From: Acidobacteriota bacterium
GTDB taxonomy: Bacteria > Acidobacteriota > Holophagae > Thermotomaculales > Thermotomaculaceae
Length of the DNA stretch: 35,351 bases
Direction of reading: 5' to 3'
Assembly: GCA_013152385.1 (NCBI GenBank)
Contig: JAADGL010000058.1
Coordinates: forward strand, 1 to 35,351
In this document: positions 1-7,448 of the stretch, piece by piece
How positions within the stretch are numbered: the first letter of the stretch is position 1
Layout of the letters: every line of letters starts with the position of its first letter
Notes under the pieces: model-generated
What the model was told of the DNA's origin: nothing
Seen by the model: only the letters and a program-made list of their open reading frames with translations
The model's database searches: none
Made by a program: the position numbers and the translations under genes

Positions 1-29
1 TTATGACGGCGTTAACCGGAAGCCGGTAA
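1..29 (+). other. possible 3' end of an upstream gene
   Basis: The window opens a few dozen bases before an intrinsic terminator, so an upstream plus-strand gene probably ends here. In-frame stops occur at 4-6 (TGA) and 27-29 (TAA), in different frames. The sequence does not show which one is used, and too few codons remain to identify a product. Confidence 0.25.
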
Positions 30-70
30 AATCGGCGCCGAGGCCAGAAACAGGCCTGAACCGTTTATGC

Positions 71-102
71 AGAGGGCCGGGATTTTCCCGGCCCTCTTTT
101 TT
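71..102 (+). terminator. intrinsic terminator of the upstream transcript
   Basis: A perfect 12-bp inverted repeat (71-82 with 86-97) encloses a 3-nt loop and runs into a stretch of Ts ending near 102. On the minus strand the same hairpin is not followed by Ts, so it acts on transcripts entering from the left. It isolates the TPR-GGDEF gene from whatever lies upstream. Confidence 0.85.
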
Positions 103-221
103 ATCTGTAGCCGCGTACTTCCTGATACCCGATTTGCATTCCGGCAGCCACTTCCGTTTCCTTTTTTCCCGATAAAATTTATTATAACCGGGTTTGTTGA
201 TTCGCATTCATCAGCGTAATC

Positions 222-230
222 TGCTATCAT
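222..230 (+). promoter_or_regulatory. extended -10 promoter candidate for the TPR-GGDEF gene
   Basis: TG-C-TATCAT matches the extended -10 form TGnTATAAT in 8 of 9 positions. No good -35 box lies 17 nt upstream. The same TGnTATCAT element occurs before the membrane protein gene at 3083, and a related one before mrp, which supports a shared vegetative promoter style. The start point would fall near 237, giving a leader of about 25 nt. Confidence 0.4.
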
Positions 231-261
231 ATTGAATAGAACTCTCATAAAAGGACACCAA

Positions 262-2184
262 ATGAAAGCCGTTATTTCCTTCTTATTCTTAATGATTCTA
301 ACTGCACCCTTCATCTGCGCAAATGAAATAGAAAACATGGAAAAGAAACTTTCCATTACATCCGGAAAAGAGAAAGTCCGGCTTCAACTGGAACTGGCAG
401 GAAAATATCACTTCCGCTCTCCGCAGCGTGTGTTGGAGCTGGCAACGAAAGCTTACGCCGAAGCGATCAAACACAACTGGAATAAATTGGCTGCACAGGC
501 ACTTCTGGCTCAGGGAACCGGTTATTACTATAATTCCGAACTGGAAAAATCAGAAAAAGCATATAAAAACGCCCTGGCAGCCGGAAAAGCAATGAAAATG
601 CCATTGGTAATCGGAGGGGCACTGAATGGTATCGGAGTCGTCGCACTGTCCCGAGGTAAAACAGATGCCGCCCTGAAATTCATGGAGGACTCCCTCCCCT
701 ACTTAAAAAAGGCCGGTGTGAAAAGCAAACTGGCGGCAATCTACAATAATGTTTCTGTAATTTATTACAATAGGGGGCGATTCAGCACTGCACTTGACAA
801 TATTTCAAAGGCGCTGAAGCTCTATGAGGAAACAGACAACAAGGCCGGCATCTGCATCGCATTGAATGCCATCGGAAATATCCAGATCAAACTTTCCAGA
901 ATTGACGCGGGGCTGGCTTCTTTTAGAAAATCCCTGAAAATCAGTAGAGAAACCGGAAATCCGCAACTGGAACTCATCTCGCTGATCAACGTAGGAGATG
1001 TGGAACGCAAACAAGGCCATATTAAAGAAGCGCTGAAAAATTTTCGGGCCGCCCTGGAACTGGCAAAAGAAAATAAAAACCGGGATTACACCGGCGTCTG
1101 CCTAAACAATATCGGCGATGCGTACCGCAGCCTGGGAATGTACAAAAAAGCACTGAGAAATTATCTCGAAGCATTGACAATATTTGAAGAACTGAAGGCC
1201 AAACCGAGGATTTCATTCGCTCTTGCCAACATCGGCCAGCTGTACGCGCTGCGCCGACAACCGCAGAAGGCGGAAACCTACCTGCTGAAAGCCTACCGCA
1301 TGTCAAAAGAAATTCAGGATCAAAACAGGTTAAAAGACACAACCGAAAGTCTTTATCGTCTTTATGAGAAACAACATCGTTATAAAGAAGCTTTAAAATT
1401 CAGAAATGAATTTGACAAAATCAAAAACAAACAGATGTCTGCTCAAGCCTACGAAAAAATATCTCAACTGGAAGCCCGCCATGAAAAAGAAAAACGGCAA
1501 AAAGAGATTCAACTTTTGAAAAAAGAACAGGAAATCCGGGACGAACGGATCCGTCACCAACAGGTCACACTTACCCTCGTCGTCATTGCAACCATTCTGG
1601 CGCTGGTTCTCCTGATGACACTCTATCGCCGTTACAAACTGAAAGTCAAAAGCAGTAAAGAACTTGAAAAAGCATTTCAGAAAATGGAAGAACTCGCCGG
1701 TACCGATCAATTGACCGGGCTTTACAATCGCCGCTCTTTCCTTGAACGGGTTGAAATTGAAACCGTCCGAATGGGAAGAACATGGAAACCGTTCAGTTTT
1801 ATAATGCTGGATATTGACAACTTCAAAACAATCAATGACACTTTCGGCCACGAATGTGGGGACACCGTACTGAAAGCCCTCGCAAAAGCCCTGAAAAATT
1901 CTCTCCGCCTTCAGGATGTATCTGCCCGCTGGGGAGGAGAAGAATTCCTTCTTCTCCTGCCGGACACCGGTATTCAGGGTGCTTTCCGGCTTGCTGAAAA
2001 AATTCGCAGAAATATTGAATCTATCCGGGTTTCCTGCAACGGGGACACGATTCGATTTACCGTTTCCGCCGGGGTTTCCTCTTACGATCATCCCGGTGCA
2101 ATTGACAGTGTAATCCGAAAAGCTGACGAGGCCCTTTACCTTGCAAAAAAAAGTGGGAAAAATTGCGTTAAACAGACCACATAA
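262..2184 (+). CDS. exported TPR sensor diguanylate cyclase (GGDEF)
   Basis: 640 aa. It probably makes the second messenger c-di-GMP from two GTP in response to a periplasmic signal. Order: signal peptide (about 1-20), a long array of tetratricopeptide repeats (about 25-390, including TPR-like helix pairs such as NNIGDAYRSLGMYKKALRNY), a charged coiled coil (about 395-434), one transmembrane helix (about 436-457), then a GGDEF domain. The catalytic GGEEF is at 558-562, and RLQD at 549-552 lies exactly five residues ahead, which is the product-inhibition I-site. So the enzyme looks active and feedback-controlled. The ATG at 262 is preferred over one 30 nt upstream because AAAAGGA sits 8 nt before it and it opens the signal peptide. 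The pilin gene follows 187 nt downstream, and c-di-GMP commonly controls pili. No EAL domain is present. Confidence 0.9.
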   Translation: MKAVISFLFLMILTAPFICANEIENMEKKLSITSGKEKVRLQLELAGKYHFRSPQRVLELATKAYAEAIKHNWNKLAAQALLAQGTGYYYNSELEKSEKAYKNALAAGKAMKMPLVIGGALNGIGVVALSRGKTDAALKFMEDSLPYLKKAGVKSKLAAIYNNVSVIYYNRGRFSTALDNISKALKLYEETDNKAGICIALNAIGNIQIKLSRIDAGLASFRKSLKISRETGNPQLELISLINVGDVERKQGHIKEALKNFRAALELAKENKNRDYTGVCLNNIGDAYRSLGMYKKALRNYLEALTIFEELKAKPRISFALANIGQLYALRRQPQKAETYLLKAYRMSKEIQDQNRLKDTTESLYRLYEKQHRYKEALKFRNEFDKIKNKQMSAQAYEKISQLEARHEKEKRQKEIQLLKKEQEIRDERIRHQQVTLTLVVIATILALVLLMTLYRRYKLKVKSSKELEKAFQKMEELAGTDQLTGLYNRRSFLERVEIETVRMGRTWKPFSFIMLDIDNFKTINDTFGHECGDTVLKALAKALKNSLRLQDVSARWGGEEFLLLLPDTGIQGAFRLAEKIRRNIESIRVSCNGDTIRFTVSAGVSSYDHPGAIDSVIRKADEALYLAKKSGKNCVKQTT

Positions 2185-2247
2185 ACCGGTACTCCTGCAC
2201 TTATTCTCCAAAAAATGGAAAGTTCCAATGACAATTTTTTGTAAAGA

Positions 2248-2264
2248 GTGACAAATTTTGTCAC
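2248..2264. promoter_or_regulatory. 17-nt perfect inverted repeat, candidate operator or activator site
   Basis: GTGACAAA-T-TTTGTCAC is an 8-bp perfect dyad with a single central base. It lies about 55 nt upstream of the -24 element of the pilin sigma-54 promoter, and a related half (TGACAA) occurs at 2229. A dimeric regulator could bind it. The spacing of the GTGA/TCAC arms does not fit CRP/FNR sites, so the protein is unknown. It has no T tract and is not a terminator. Confidence 0.5.
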
Positions 2265-2318
2265 CAAGCTAAATCAATAAAATAAAAATTGGTCTTAATT
2301 TCTTACAGTTCCGTTTTT

Positions 2319-2334
2319 CGGTACTTTTCTTGCA
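2319..2334 (+). promoter_or_regulatory. sigma-54 (-24/-12) promoter of the pilin gene
   Basis: CGGTAC-TTTTC-TTGCA matches the RpoN consensus TGGCAC-N5-TTGCW, with both invariant GG and GC pairs separated by exactly 10 nt. Transcription would start near 2345, giving a leader of about 27 nt with a GGTGG ribosome site. Sigma-54 control of major pilin genes is known in Pseudomonas, Geobacter and Myxococcus, so the position before a pilin gene fits well. Confidence 0.75.
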
Positions 2335-2371
2335 GTAAATTCCATTAAACCAAAACAGGTGGAAAACAGTT

Positions 2372-2881
2372 ATGCCGAAAAACAGGAAAAACAACAGGCC
2401 AAACAGAAATATCGGCTTCACATTGATTGAATTATTAATCGTTGTAACCATCATTGCAATTCTCACCGCCATCGCAATTCCCGGCTATCTTGGGGCTCAG
2501 AACCGGGCAAAAATTGATTATTTAAAGGGAAACGCCAACACAATTGCCAAAACCCTTCAACTCTGGCTTACTTCTTCAAATGCAATAGATCCAACCGAAC
2601 GATATGCGGACACCAATGGCGATGGGATTCCGGATAAACTCGGTAAAAGAATCAAGGCCCAAAACCTGGTAAGAATTCTCGCCAGGGATCCGAAATTCAA
2701 GAATCTCAAAAACCCATACAACCCCAAACGGAAACTGATACGGAAACGTATCGCAAAACGGCCCGGCTATATCGGTATTTATGCCATCAACAGTACCACC
2801 ATTATCATCAACGCTGTAGCCAAATCACCTAACCGAAGGGGAGGCGTGGAAGTATTTCGAACAACTGTAAGCGGTGGATAA
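2372..2881 (+). CDS. type IV pilin-like protein (basic, cysteine-free)
   Basis: 169 aa. This is a prepilin with a 15-residue leader ending in Gly15, then the class III signal FTLIELLIVV with Glu at mature position 5 and a hydrophobic stretch continuing to about residue 40. A PilD-type peptidase would cut after Gly15 and N-methylate the Phe. The globular part has no cysteines, so it lacks the usual C-terminal disulfide loop. It carries DTNGDGIPD (about 84-92), a calcium-binding loop of the dockerin/thrombospondin type-3 kind. The C-terminal half is rich in Lys and Arg (for example KRKLIRKRIAKR). No other pilus assembly gene is in the window. It could be a major pilin, a minor pilin or a type II secretion pseudopilin. 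The strong sigma-54 promoter and stand-alone position favour a major or specialised pilin. Confidence 0.88.
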   Translation: MPKNRKNNRPNRNIGFTLIELLIVVTIIAILTAIAIPGYLGAQNRAKIDYLKGNANTIAKTLQLWLTSSNAIDPTERYADTNGDGIPDKLGKRIKAQNLVRILARDPKFKNLKNPYNPKRKLIRKRIAKRPGYIGIYAINSTTIIINAVAKSPNRRGGVEVFRTTVSGG

Positions 2882-3024
2882 TGCAGTCCGGAAAACTATA
2901 TGCAAGTTGAGAATTCCGGATTCAAGAGATTGAAAATTCAAAGTTAATTCTCACCGAGCGTAAACCTGAAGTTCCCTTTGGCCACAATCGTCTGTTTTTT
3001 TTGCATGCGCTCACTCTGCCACTT

Positions 3025-3033
3025 TGTTATCAT
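3025..3033 (+). promoter_or_regulatory. extended -10 promoter candidate for the membrane protein-ferredoxin pair
   Basis: TG-T-TATCAT is an extended -10 element, the same as the one at 222-230. A start near 3040 gives a leader of about 43 nt. The nearest -35-like box (TTGCAT, 3001-3006) is too far away at 21 nt. The rest of the gap between the pilin and this gene (2882-3082) holds only a 7-bp inverted repeat (2887-2893 with 2914-2920) without a T tract. Confidence 0.35.
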
Positions 3034-3082
3034 ACAAATGCTGTCTGAACGGGACAGCCAAATGATCACAGGGAGATATTGT

Positions 3083-3718
3083 ATGGGTGAAGAGGTAATT
3101 GCCAAAGGGTTGGAAGTCTGGACACTTCAGACACTTGTAAATATTTCCATCTTATTGGGTTTTTTTGCATTGGGCCTTGCCATTGCTCAGGGATATTTTT
3201 CCTCACTGCGGGAACGGCTCACGCTGAGAGTATCCATTGAACTGTGGGATGTTATTCTTATCCTAATTACGGACATGTTCCTGGTTGTCGTTGTTTTACT
3301 GGGATTTCTGGTTCTGAATCCCGATATCATGGCAGATATCAAAATTGCCGTCCCTTTCGTCCCGCTTGGGACAATCTTGTTCGCCATTGCACTGGTTATC
3401 CGCTTATTTTACGGGGGACATCATCCCTCCAACCCCCGTTTCCGGCTGGCACTTCTATTCATGTTTTCGGCTGTTTTCGTCCAGACAATAGGATTCTCTC
3501 TCATTATGGAAGCTCCGGGAAAAGAATATCTTGCACTTCATCCAAGCCCATTCTGGAATTTTATAAAAATGAATTTCCGCTCCAATGCAACCCCCCACGG
3601 ACTGGAACTGGCACAACTGACTTTTTCCGTCCTCTTCCCGATTCTAATTATGGTGTTCATCTGGGGGTTTATTCGCGCACTGAAACAACTGAATACAACC
3701 CCATTCGCCCGGAAATAA
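3083..3718 (+). CDS. small multi-pass membrane protein of unknown function
   Basis: 211 aa with about five hydrophobic helices: near 17-36, 50-75, 85-105, 118-140 and 180-203. A hydrophilic segment of roughly 45 residues precedes the last helix. The ATG at 3083 is chosen because GGGAG lies 7 nt before it; an upstream ATG at 2978 in the same frame has no ribosome site and would overlap the promoter. I do not recognise the family, and there are no conserved Cys or His pairs that would obviously bind haem or metal. The ferredoxin gene starts 4 nt after the stop, so the two are almost certainly co-transcribed. The protein may be the membrane anchor or partner of an electron-transfer step, but that is inference from position only. 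Confidence 0.7.
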   Translation: MGEEVIAKGLEVWTLQTLVNISILLGFFALGLAIAQGYFSSLRERLTLRVSIELWDVILILITDMFLVVVVLLGFLVLNPDIMADIKIAVPFVPLGTILFAIALVIRLFYGGHHPSNPRFRLALLFMFSAVFVQTIGFSLIMEAPGKEYLALHPSPFWNFIKMNFRSNATPHGLELAQLTFSVLFPILIMVFIWGFIRALKQLNTTPFARK

Positions 3719-3722
3719 TCCC

Positions 3723-3929
3723 ATGGAATGGAAGTGGACACGAAAAGACAATGCCTGCACCGGATGCGGAATCTGCCTGGATGTCTGTCAGGAAGAAGCG
3801 ATTCTGATGACACGGGAAATGGGACTGCCGGAAGCTCTTCCCGGAGCCTGCACCGGATGCAGAGAATGCGAAAGGGAATGCCCTTTTGAAGCGATCACGG
3901 TAACGATCTGTCAAAATGACAAGCTTTGA
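3723..3929 (+). CDS. 2[4Fe-4S] ferredoxin-like protein
   Basis: 68 aa. It has two complete CxxCxxCxxxC cluster motifs: Cys12, 15, 18 and 22, then Cys43, 46, 49 and 53. The second is followed by the usual Pro and the first by Gln. This is the bacterial clostridial-type ferredoxin fold, a small cytosolic carrier of low-potential electrons. The linker between clusters (REMGLPEALPGA) is slightly longer than in minimal ferredoxins. It starts 4 nt after the membrane protein gene without a strong ribosome site of its own, suggesting coupled translation. It may be a subunit dedicated to that membrane protein rather than a general ferredoxin. Confidence 0.9.
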   Translation: MEWKWTRKDNACTGCGICLDVCQEEAILMTREMGLPEALPGACTGCRECERECPFEAITVTICQNDKL

Positions 3930-4059
3930 ACAGCCTTCCGGAAGTCAAAAAGCTTTTCTCTTTCTTTCCCTGGGATTTTCCGTTACACTTGTGGCATGAA
4001 ATCATATTGTCCAGCGGGATAAAGAAACTGTCTTTCATCCCACAAGGAGGGAGAAAGCG

Positions 4060-6054
4060 ATGAAATGTCCAAACTGCCATGAAACACTCACCGGTCCCTG
4101 TTTAGTCTGCCCCGGCTGCGGAACCGTCTTCACCGGTGAAACTGCTGAAAAAATCTCACTTTATTTTGATGTAAAAGAGCAGCTGGCATATCTGAGCACT
4201 TTGAAGAATTACCTTGACAGCTCCCTGACAAGCCTGAATACCAGTCTCGGCAGGCTTGAAAAAGTCATGACAGAATCCCTGGACGAACATCCTGCCGGCG
4301 AACCGGAATCCGCCGCCGGCCCTGCGGAAAATCATCTTCACCCCGGGGCCGAAAATAAGTTCACAGAAGAAATTCCGGCCGAATCAGCTGTCCGGAAACC
4401 CGAATACCTGTCGTCCCCTTCCCCACTGTCCGCCCCGCCACCTGCAGCCATTGGAGAAAACGAATTTCATTTCGGCCAGAAATGGCTCCTCATCATCGGA
4501 ATTATCACAATGGTATTTGCAGTGGGATATTTTCTGAAATACTCGTTCACAAAAGGCTGGGTCGGCCCCACCGGCCGTGTTGCCCTTTCCTATTTCTGGG
4601 GAATCGTATTTCTCGGGATGGGAGAATGGTTCCGAAAGAAAGACTTCCGTGCCTTCGGATTATCCCTTACGGGAGGCGGCATCGCCGTCCTTTACTTTGC
4701 CACTTTTGCCGGATTTCAGCTCTATCATCTGGTCTCTTTTGGGGTTTCTTTTTCACTGATGCTTGTCATAACCTGCTTTTCAGCAGTACTGGCAATTATT
4801 TATGACACAAAATGGCTTGCCGCGCTGGGAACACTGGGCGGCTTTTTAACCCCCCTCCTCCTGTCCACCCACAGTCCAAACCAAATTGCCCTGATGTCCT
4901 ACATGCTGATTCTCAACCTCGGAATTCTTGTACTGGCAACAAGAAAAAGCTGGCGCATCCTGGAATCCATCGGGTTTGTTTTTACCTGGCTCCTGTACAC
5001 TGCCTGGTACGCCCCCTATTATAAAACAGCTTGTTTCTGGCCTTCCATCATCTTTCTTCTTCTTTTCTTTCTCATCTACGCGATTCTCCCGGTAGCCGGC
5101 ACCCTCTATCGGAAAAGCACTCGTTCCATCAGCAGTCTGTGGTTTGCCGCCCCGAACGCGCTCATTACTTTCGGGTTTGCCTTTGCCCTGGTGACAGACC
5201 GGTTCAGTACGCCCTATGTTTCCATTGTCACAATTCTCATTGCCGTCGTTTTCCTTACACTGGCAAACCGGCTGTCAAAGGACGATACTCCGAAAAGTTC
5301 CGCATTCTGGTACCTCGTTGCCAATGCGGTGTTTTATCTTGTTCTAACTGTTCCTATCCTCTTTTCTTCCAACTGGATTACAATTTTCTGGGCACTGGAA
5401 GCTGCACTGACCATCTGGCTGGGCCTGAAAACGGAAAGGAAGTGGATGACTGCAACCGGAATTACACTGATTCTCATTGTCGCAGGAAAATTCATTTTCT
5501 ATGATTATCACTTTGTTTTCCACCTTTCCCGTTCATGGTATTTTTACAACATCCTCTACACGAAAATGCTCCCGGAACGAATTCTCACAGCCGCGGCGGT
5601 TTTAACCGCTCTTTACAAAAGCAGCCGGCAGCTTCACAGCTCGGCAATCCACGCCCGAAGCCGATGGGGAGGGATTCTTTTTGTCGCTTTTGCCGCCACA
5701 CTTTTTATCACGTTGACCATTGAAACCGCTGCGTTTTTTCACCAGTATGTACCGGGTGCACGTTTTGCTTCCATCTCCATTCTCTGGGCAATCTTTGCCT
5801 CCGCGCTGATGGTGCAGGGTTTCCGAAAGGAAAACGGTATCATGCGCAAAACCGCTATTGCGATTTTTATTGTCACCCTGTTCAAAGTATTTCTTGTGGA
5901 TATTTCCCATTTCAGTACACCCTATCGCATCCTGTCTTTTCTTGTTCTGGGCATGCTTCTCATTACTTCTTCGTGGCTGTATCACCATTTCAGGAAGATG
6001 CTGACGGAAAACGCCGAAGCAGAAAACAGAAGGGGAAAAGATGAAACCGTTTAA
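4060..6054 (+). CDS. DUF2339 polytopic membrane protein with N-terminal zinc ribbon
   Basis: 664 aa. Residues 3-20 form a zinc ribbon (CPNC ... CPGC). A soluble, partly coiled and then acidic/proline-rich linker runs to about 140. From about 145 to 645 there is a dense series of perhaps 16-18 transmembrane helices. The first membrane block, with FLKYSFTKGWVGPTGRVAL, is the hallmark of DUF2339. The family has no established biochemical function. At 664 aa this is shorter than many members. The ATG at 4060 follows a near-perfect ribosome site (AAGGAGGG). The next gene, DUF3999, overlaps the end by 14 nt; DUF2339 and DUF3999 are often neighbours, so they probably form one envelope complex. The 130-nt gap upstream has only a weak promoter-like pair (GTTACA 3982-3987, TATTGT 4005-4010). 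Confidence 0.85.
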   Translation: MKCPNCHETLTGPCLVCPGCGTVFTGETAEKISLYFDVKEQLAYLSTLKNYLDSSLTSLNTSLGRLEKVMTESLDEHPAGEPESAAGPAENHLHPGAENKFTEEIPAESAVRKPEYLSSPSPLSAPPPAAIGENEFHFGQKWLLIIGIITMVFAVGYFLKYSFTKGWVGPTGRVALSYFWGIVFLGMGEWFRKKDFRAFGLSLTGGGIAVLYFATFAGFQLYHLVSFGVSFSLMLVITCFSAVLAIIYDTKWLAALGTLGGFLTPLLLSTHSPNQIALMSYMLILNLGILVLATRKSWRILESIGFVFTWLLYTAWYAPYYKTACFWPSIIFLLLFFLIYAILPVAGTLYRKSTRSISSLWFAAPNALITFGFAFALVTDRFSTPYVSIVTILIAVVFLTLANRLSKDDTPKSSAFWYLVANAVFYLVLTVPILFSSNWITIFWALEAALTIWLGLKTERKWMTATGITLILIVAGKFIFYDYHFVFHLSRSWYFYNILYTKMLPERILTAAAVLTALYKSSRQLHSSAIHARSRWGGILFVAFAATLFITLTIETAAFFHQYVPGARFASISILWAIFASALMVQGFRKENGIMRKTAIAIFIVTLFKVFLVDISHFSTPYRILSFLVLGMLLITSSWLYHHFRKMLTENAEAENRRGKDETV

Positions 6055-7360
6055 GTTCATAATCCCTGTATTTCTGCTTTTTTGTTTTGTCTCTTCCGCC
6101 GGGGTGCTGAAACCGGAAAATTTCCGCTACAGCCGGGAATTACCCGGACCGCTGGCAATTGGGAAAATTTACAAAATTCCGCTTCCCGGAGAAGTATTGA
6201 ATCATACCGCCACAGACCAGCGGGACATTCGTATTTTTTCCCCGGACGGCAAACTGATTCCATTTACAATACTGGAAGAAAGAAAAGCTGCTGTTCCCAT
6301 GTTATTGTTTCACTTAACAATCCGTGCATTTTCAACAAAAAAAAATATCACAACCCTGTTGCTGGAAGTCCCGGCGCAGAGAATGGCAATGAGAGAACTT
6401 TTTTTTGCCACTCCCAACAAAAATTTTAAGAAAACAGTCTCCATCAGCATCAGCAATGACAAAAAGAACTGGCAGCCAGTTGCAAATGAAAGCATTTACG
6501 ACTTCAGCAGGAATGTGGACCTGAGAAAAACCTCGGTATCTTTCAAACCTGTCAAATGCCGATGGGTAAAAATCAAAATGAAGGATGCCGAGCTTCCCGC
6601 CGGAAATGAAGCAATCCAATTGAATTACAAAGGGCTCCGCTTTACCAGTAAGGGAAAATTCACGCCGGCATTTAAAATCATCTCCGTCAGCGGCCTGAGC
6701 CAGCCTTCGGGCACAGGAAAGACCATCACTGACACAATGAAAATCACCGACTTTACCATTCAAACCGATGCCGCAGGCAACAGCATCCTGTCATTTTCCA
6801 GCGGCATTCCCATTTCCGCACTTTCCATCATCACCGATGCCCCCGCTTTCTACCGAAGTGTCATTTTGAAAGGAGAACGCATCACAATTAACCGCCATAA
6901 GATTTTCCTGGCGAAAGGCAGTTTTTACCGCTTTTTACTTGACGGCCGGACGGAAAGCAGGCTGACACTGCTTGCACACCCTTCCGATACCGGAAACTAT
7001 ACGCTCATCATTCACAACGGCGACAATAGTGCCCTCCCGATTAAGGCGTTGAAGCTCAGCTGGTTTCGCCGGAATATTTTCCTTATACCGGAAACCAAGA
7101 CAGTTGCCCGTGCCATACTCTGCTATGGGAACCTGAAAATCCCGGCAGCACACTTTGATGTTTCCCGCTTCATCCGCCAGGATAATTGGCAACAGCACAA
7201 AACCGCAGTAATTAATCCGAAAACTTGTGTGCAGAACCCTGATTTTCAGCAGGCGGAAAAACCCTGGACTCCGGATTTCTCCCGTATTGCCCTGACCCTC
7301 ATTGTCCTGATGCTGATCGTGGTGTTGTCCATCTGGATGTGGAAGTTGACCCGAAACTAA
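6041..7360 (+). CDS. DUF3999 exported, membrane-anchored protein
   Basis: 439 aa. It has an N-terminal signal peptide (about 1-20), a long beta-rich periplasmic region and a single C-terminal transmembrane helix (about 412-435) ending in a short basic tail. The N-terminal block, with RDIRIFSPDGKLIPFTI, and the overall plan fit DUF3999. Its start codon lies inside the last codons of the DUF2339 gene, preceded by AGGGGAA, so the two are translationally coupled. The topology suggests a large periplasmic domain sitting on the polytopic DUF2339 partner, possibly binding an envelope polymer or ligand; no catalytic motif is visible. A terminator follows directly after the stop codon. Confidence 0.8.
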   Translation: MKPFKFIIPVFLLFCFVSSAGVLKPENFRYSRELPGPLAIGKIYKIPLPGEVLNHTATDQRDIRIFSPDGKLIPFTILEERKAAVPMLLFHLTIRAFSTKKNITTLLLEVPAQRMAMRELFFATPNKNFKKTVSISISNDKKNWQPVANESIYDFSRNVDLRKTSVSFKPVKCRWVKIKMKDAELPAGNEAIQLNYKGLRFTSKGKFTPAFKIISVSGLSQPSGTGKTITDTMKITDFTIQTDAAGNSILSFSSGIPISALSIITDAPAFYRSVILKGERITINRHKIFLAKGSFYRFLLDGRTESRLTLLAHPSDTGNYTLIIHNGDNSALPIKALKLSWFRRNIFLIPETKTVARAILCYGNLKIPAAHFDVSRFIRQDNWQQHKTAVINPKTCVQNPDFQQAEKPWTPDFSRIALTLIVLMLIVVLSIWMWKLTRN

Positions 7361-7394
7361 AAAAAGCAGGGAATTTGACATTCCCCGCTTTTTT
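7359..7394. terminator. bidirectional intrinsic terminator
   Basis: The hairpin pairs AAAAAGC-A-GGGAAT with ATTCCC-C-GCTTTTT around a 5-nt loop, with one A/C mismatch. A-runs on the left and T-runs on the right let it work on both strands. It sits between the convergent DUF3999 gene (+) and the repeat protein gene (-). Confidence 0.85.
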
Positions 7395-7448
7395 CCAGAC
7401 AGCCACCCGGCTACAAATTCCAAAACACGCGAACCTGCCGCAGGCGCA

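Noticed and set aside
1393-2211. 272-aa minus-strand frame under the GGDEF domain
   Set aside because: Antisense of a well-defined GGDEF domain, Phe-rich, no ribosome site.
2886-2920. Inverted repeat after the pilin gene as its terminator
   Set aside because: Only 7 bp with a 20-nt loop and no T tract.
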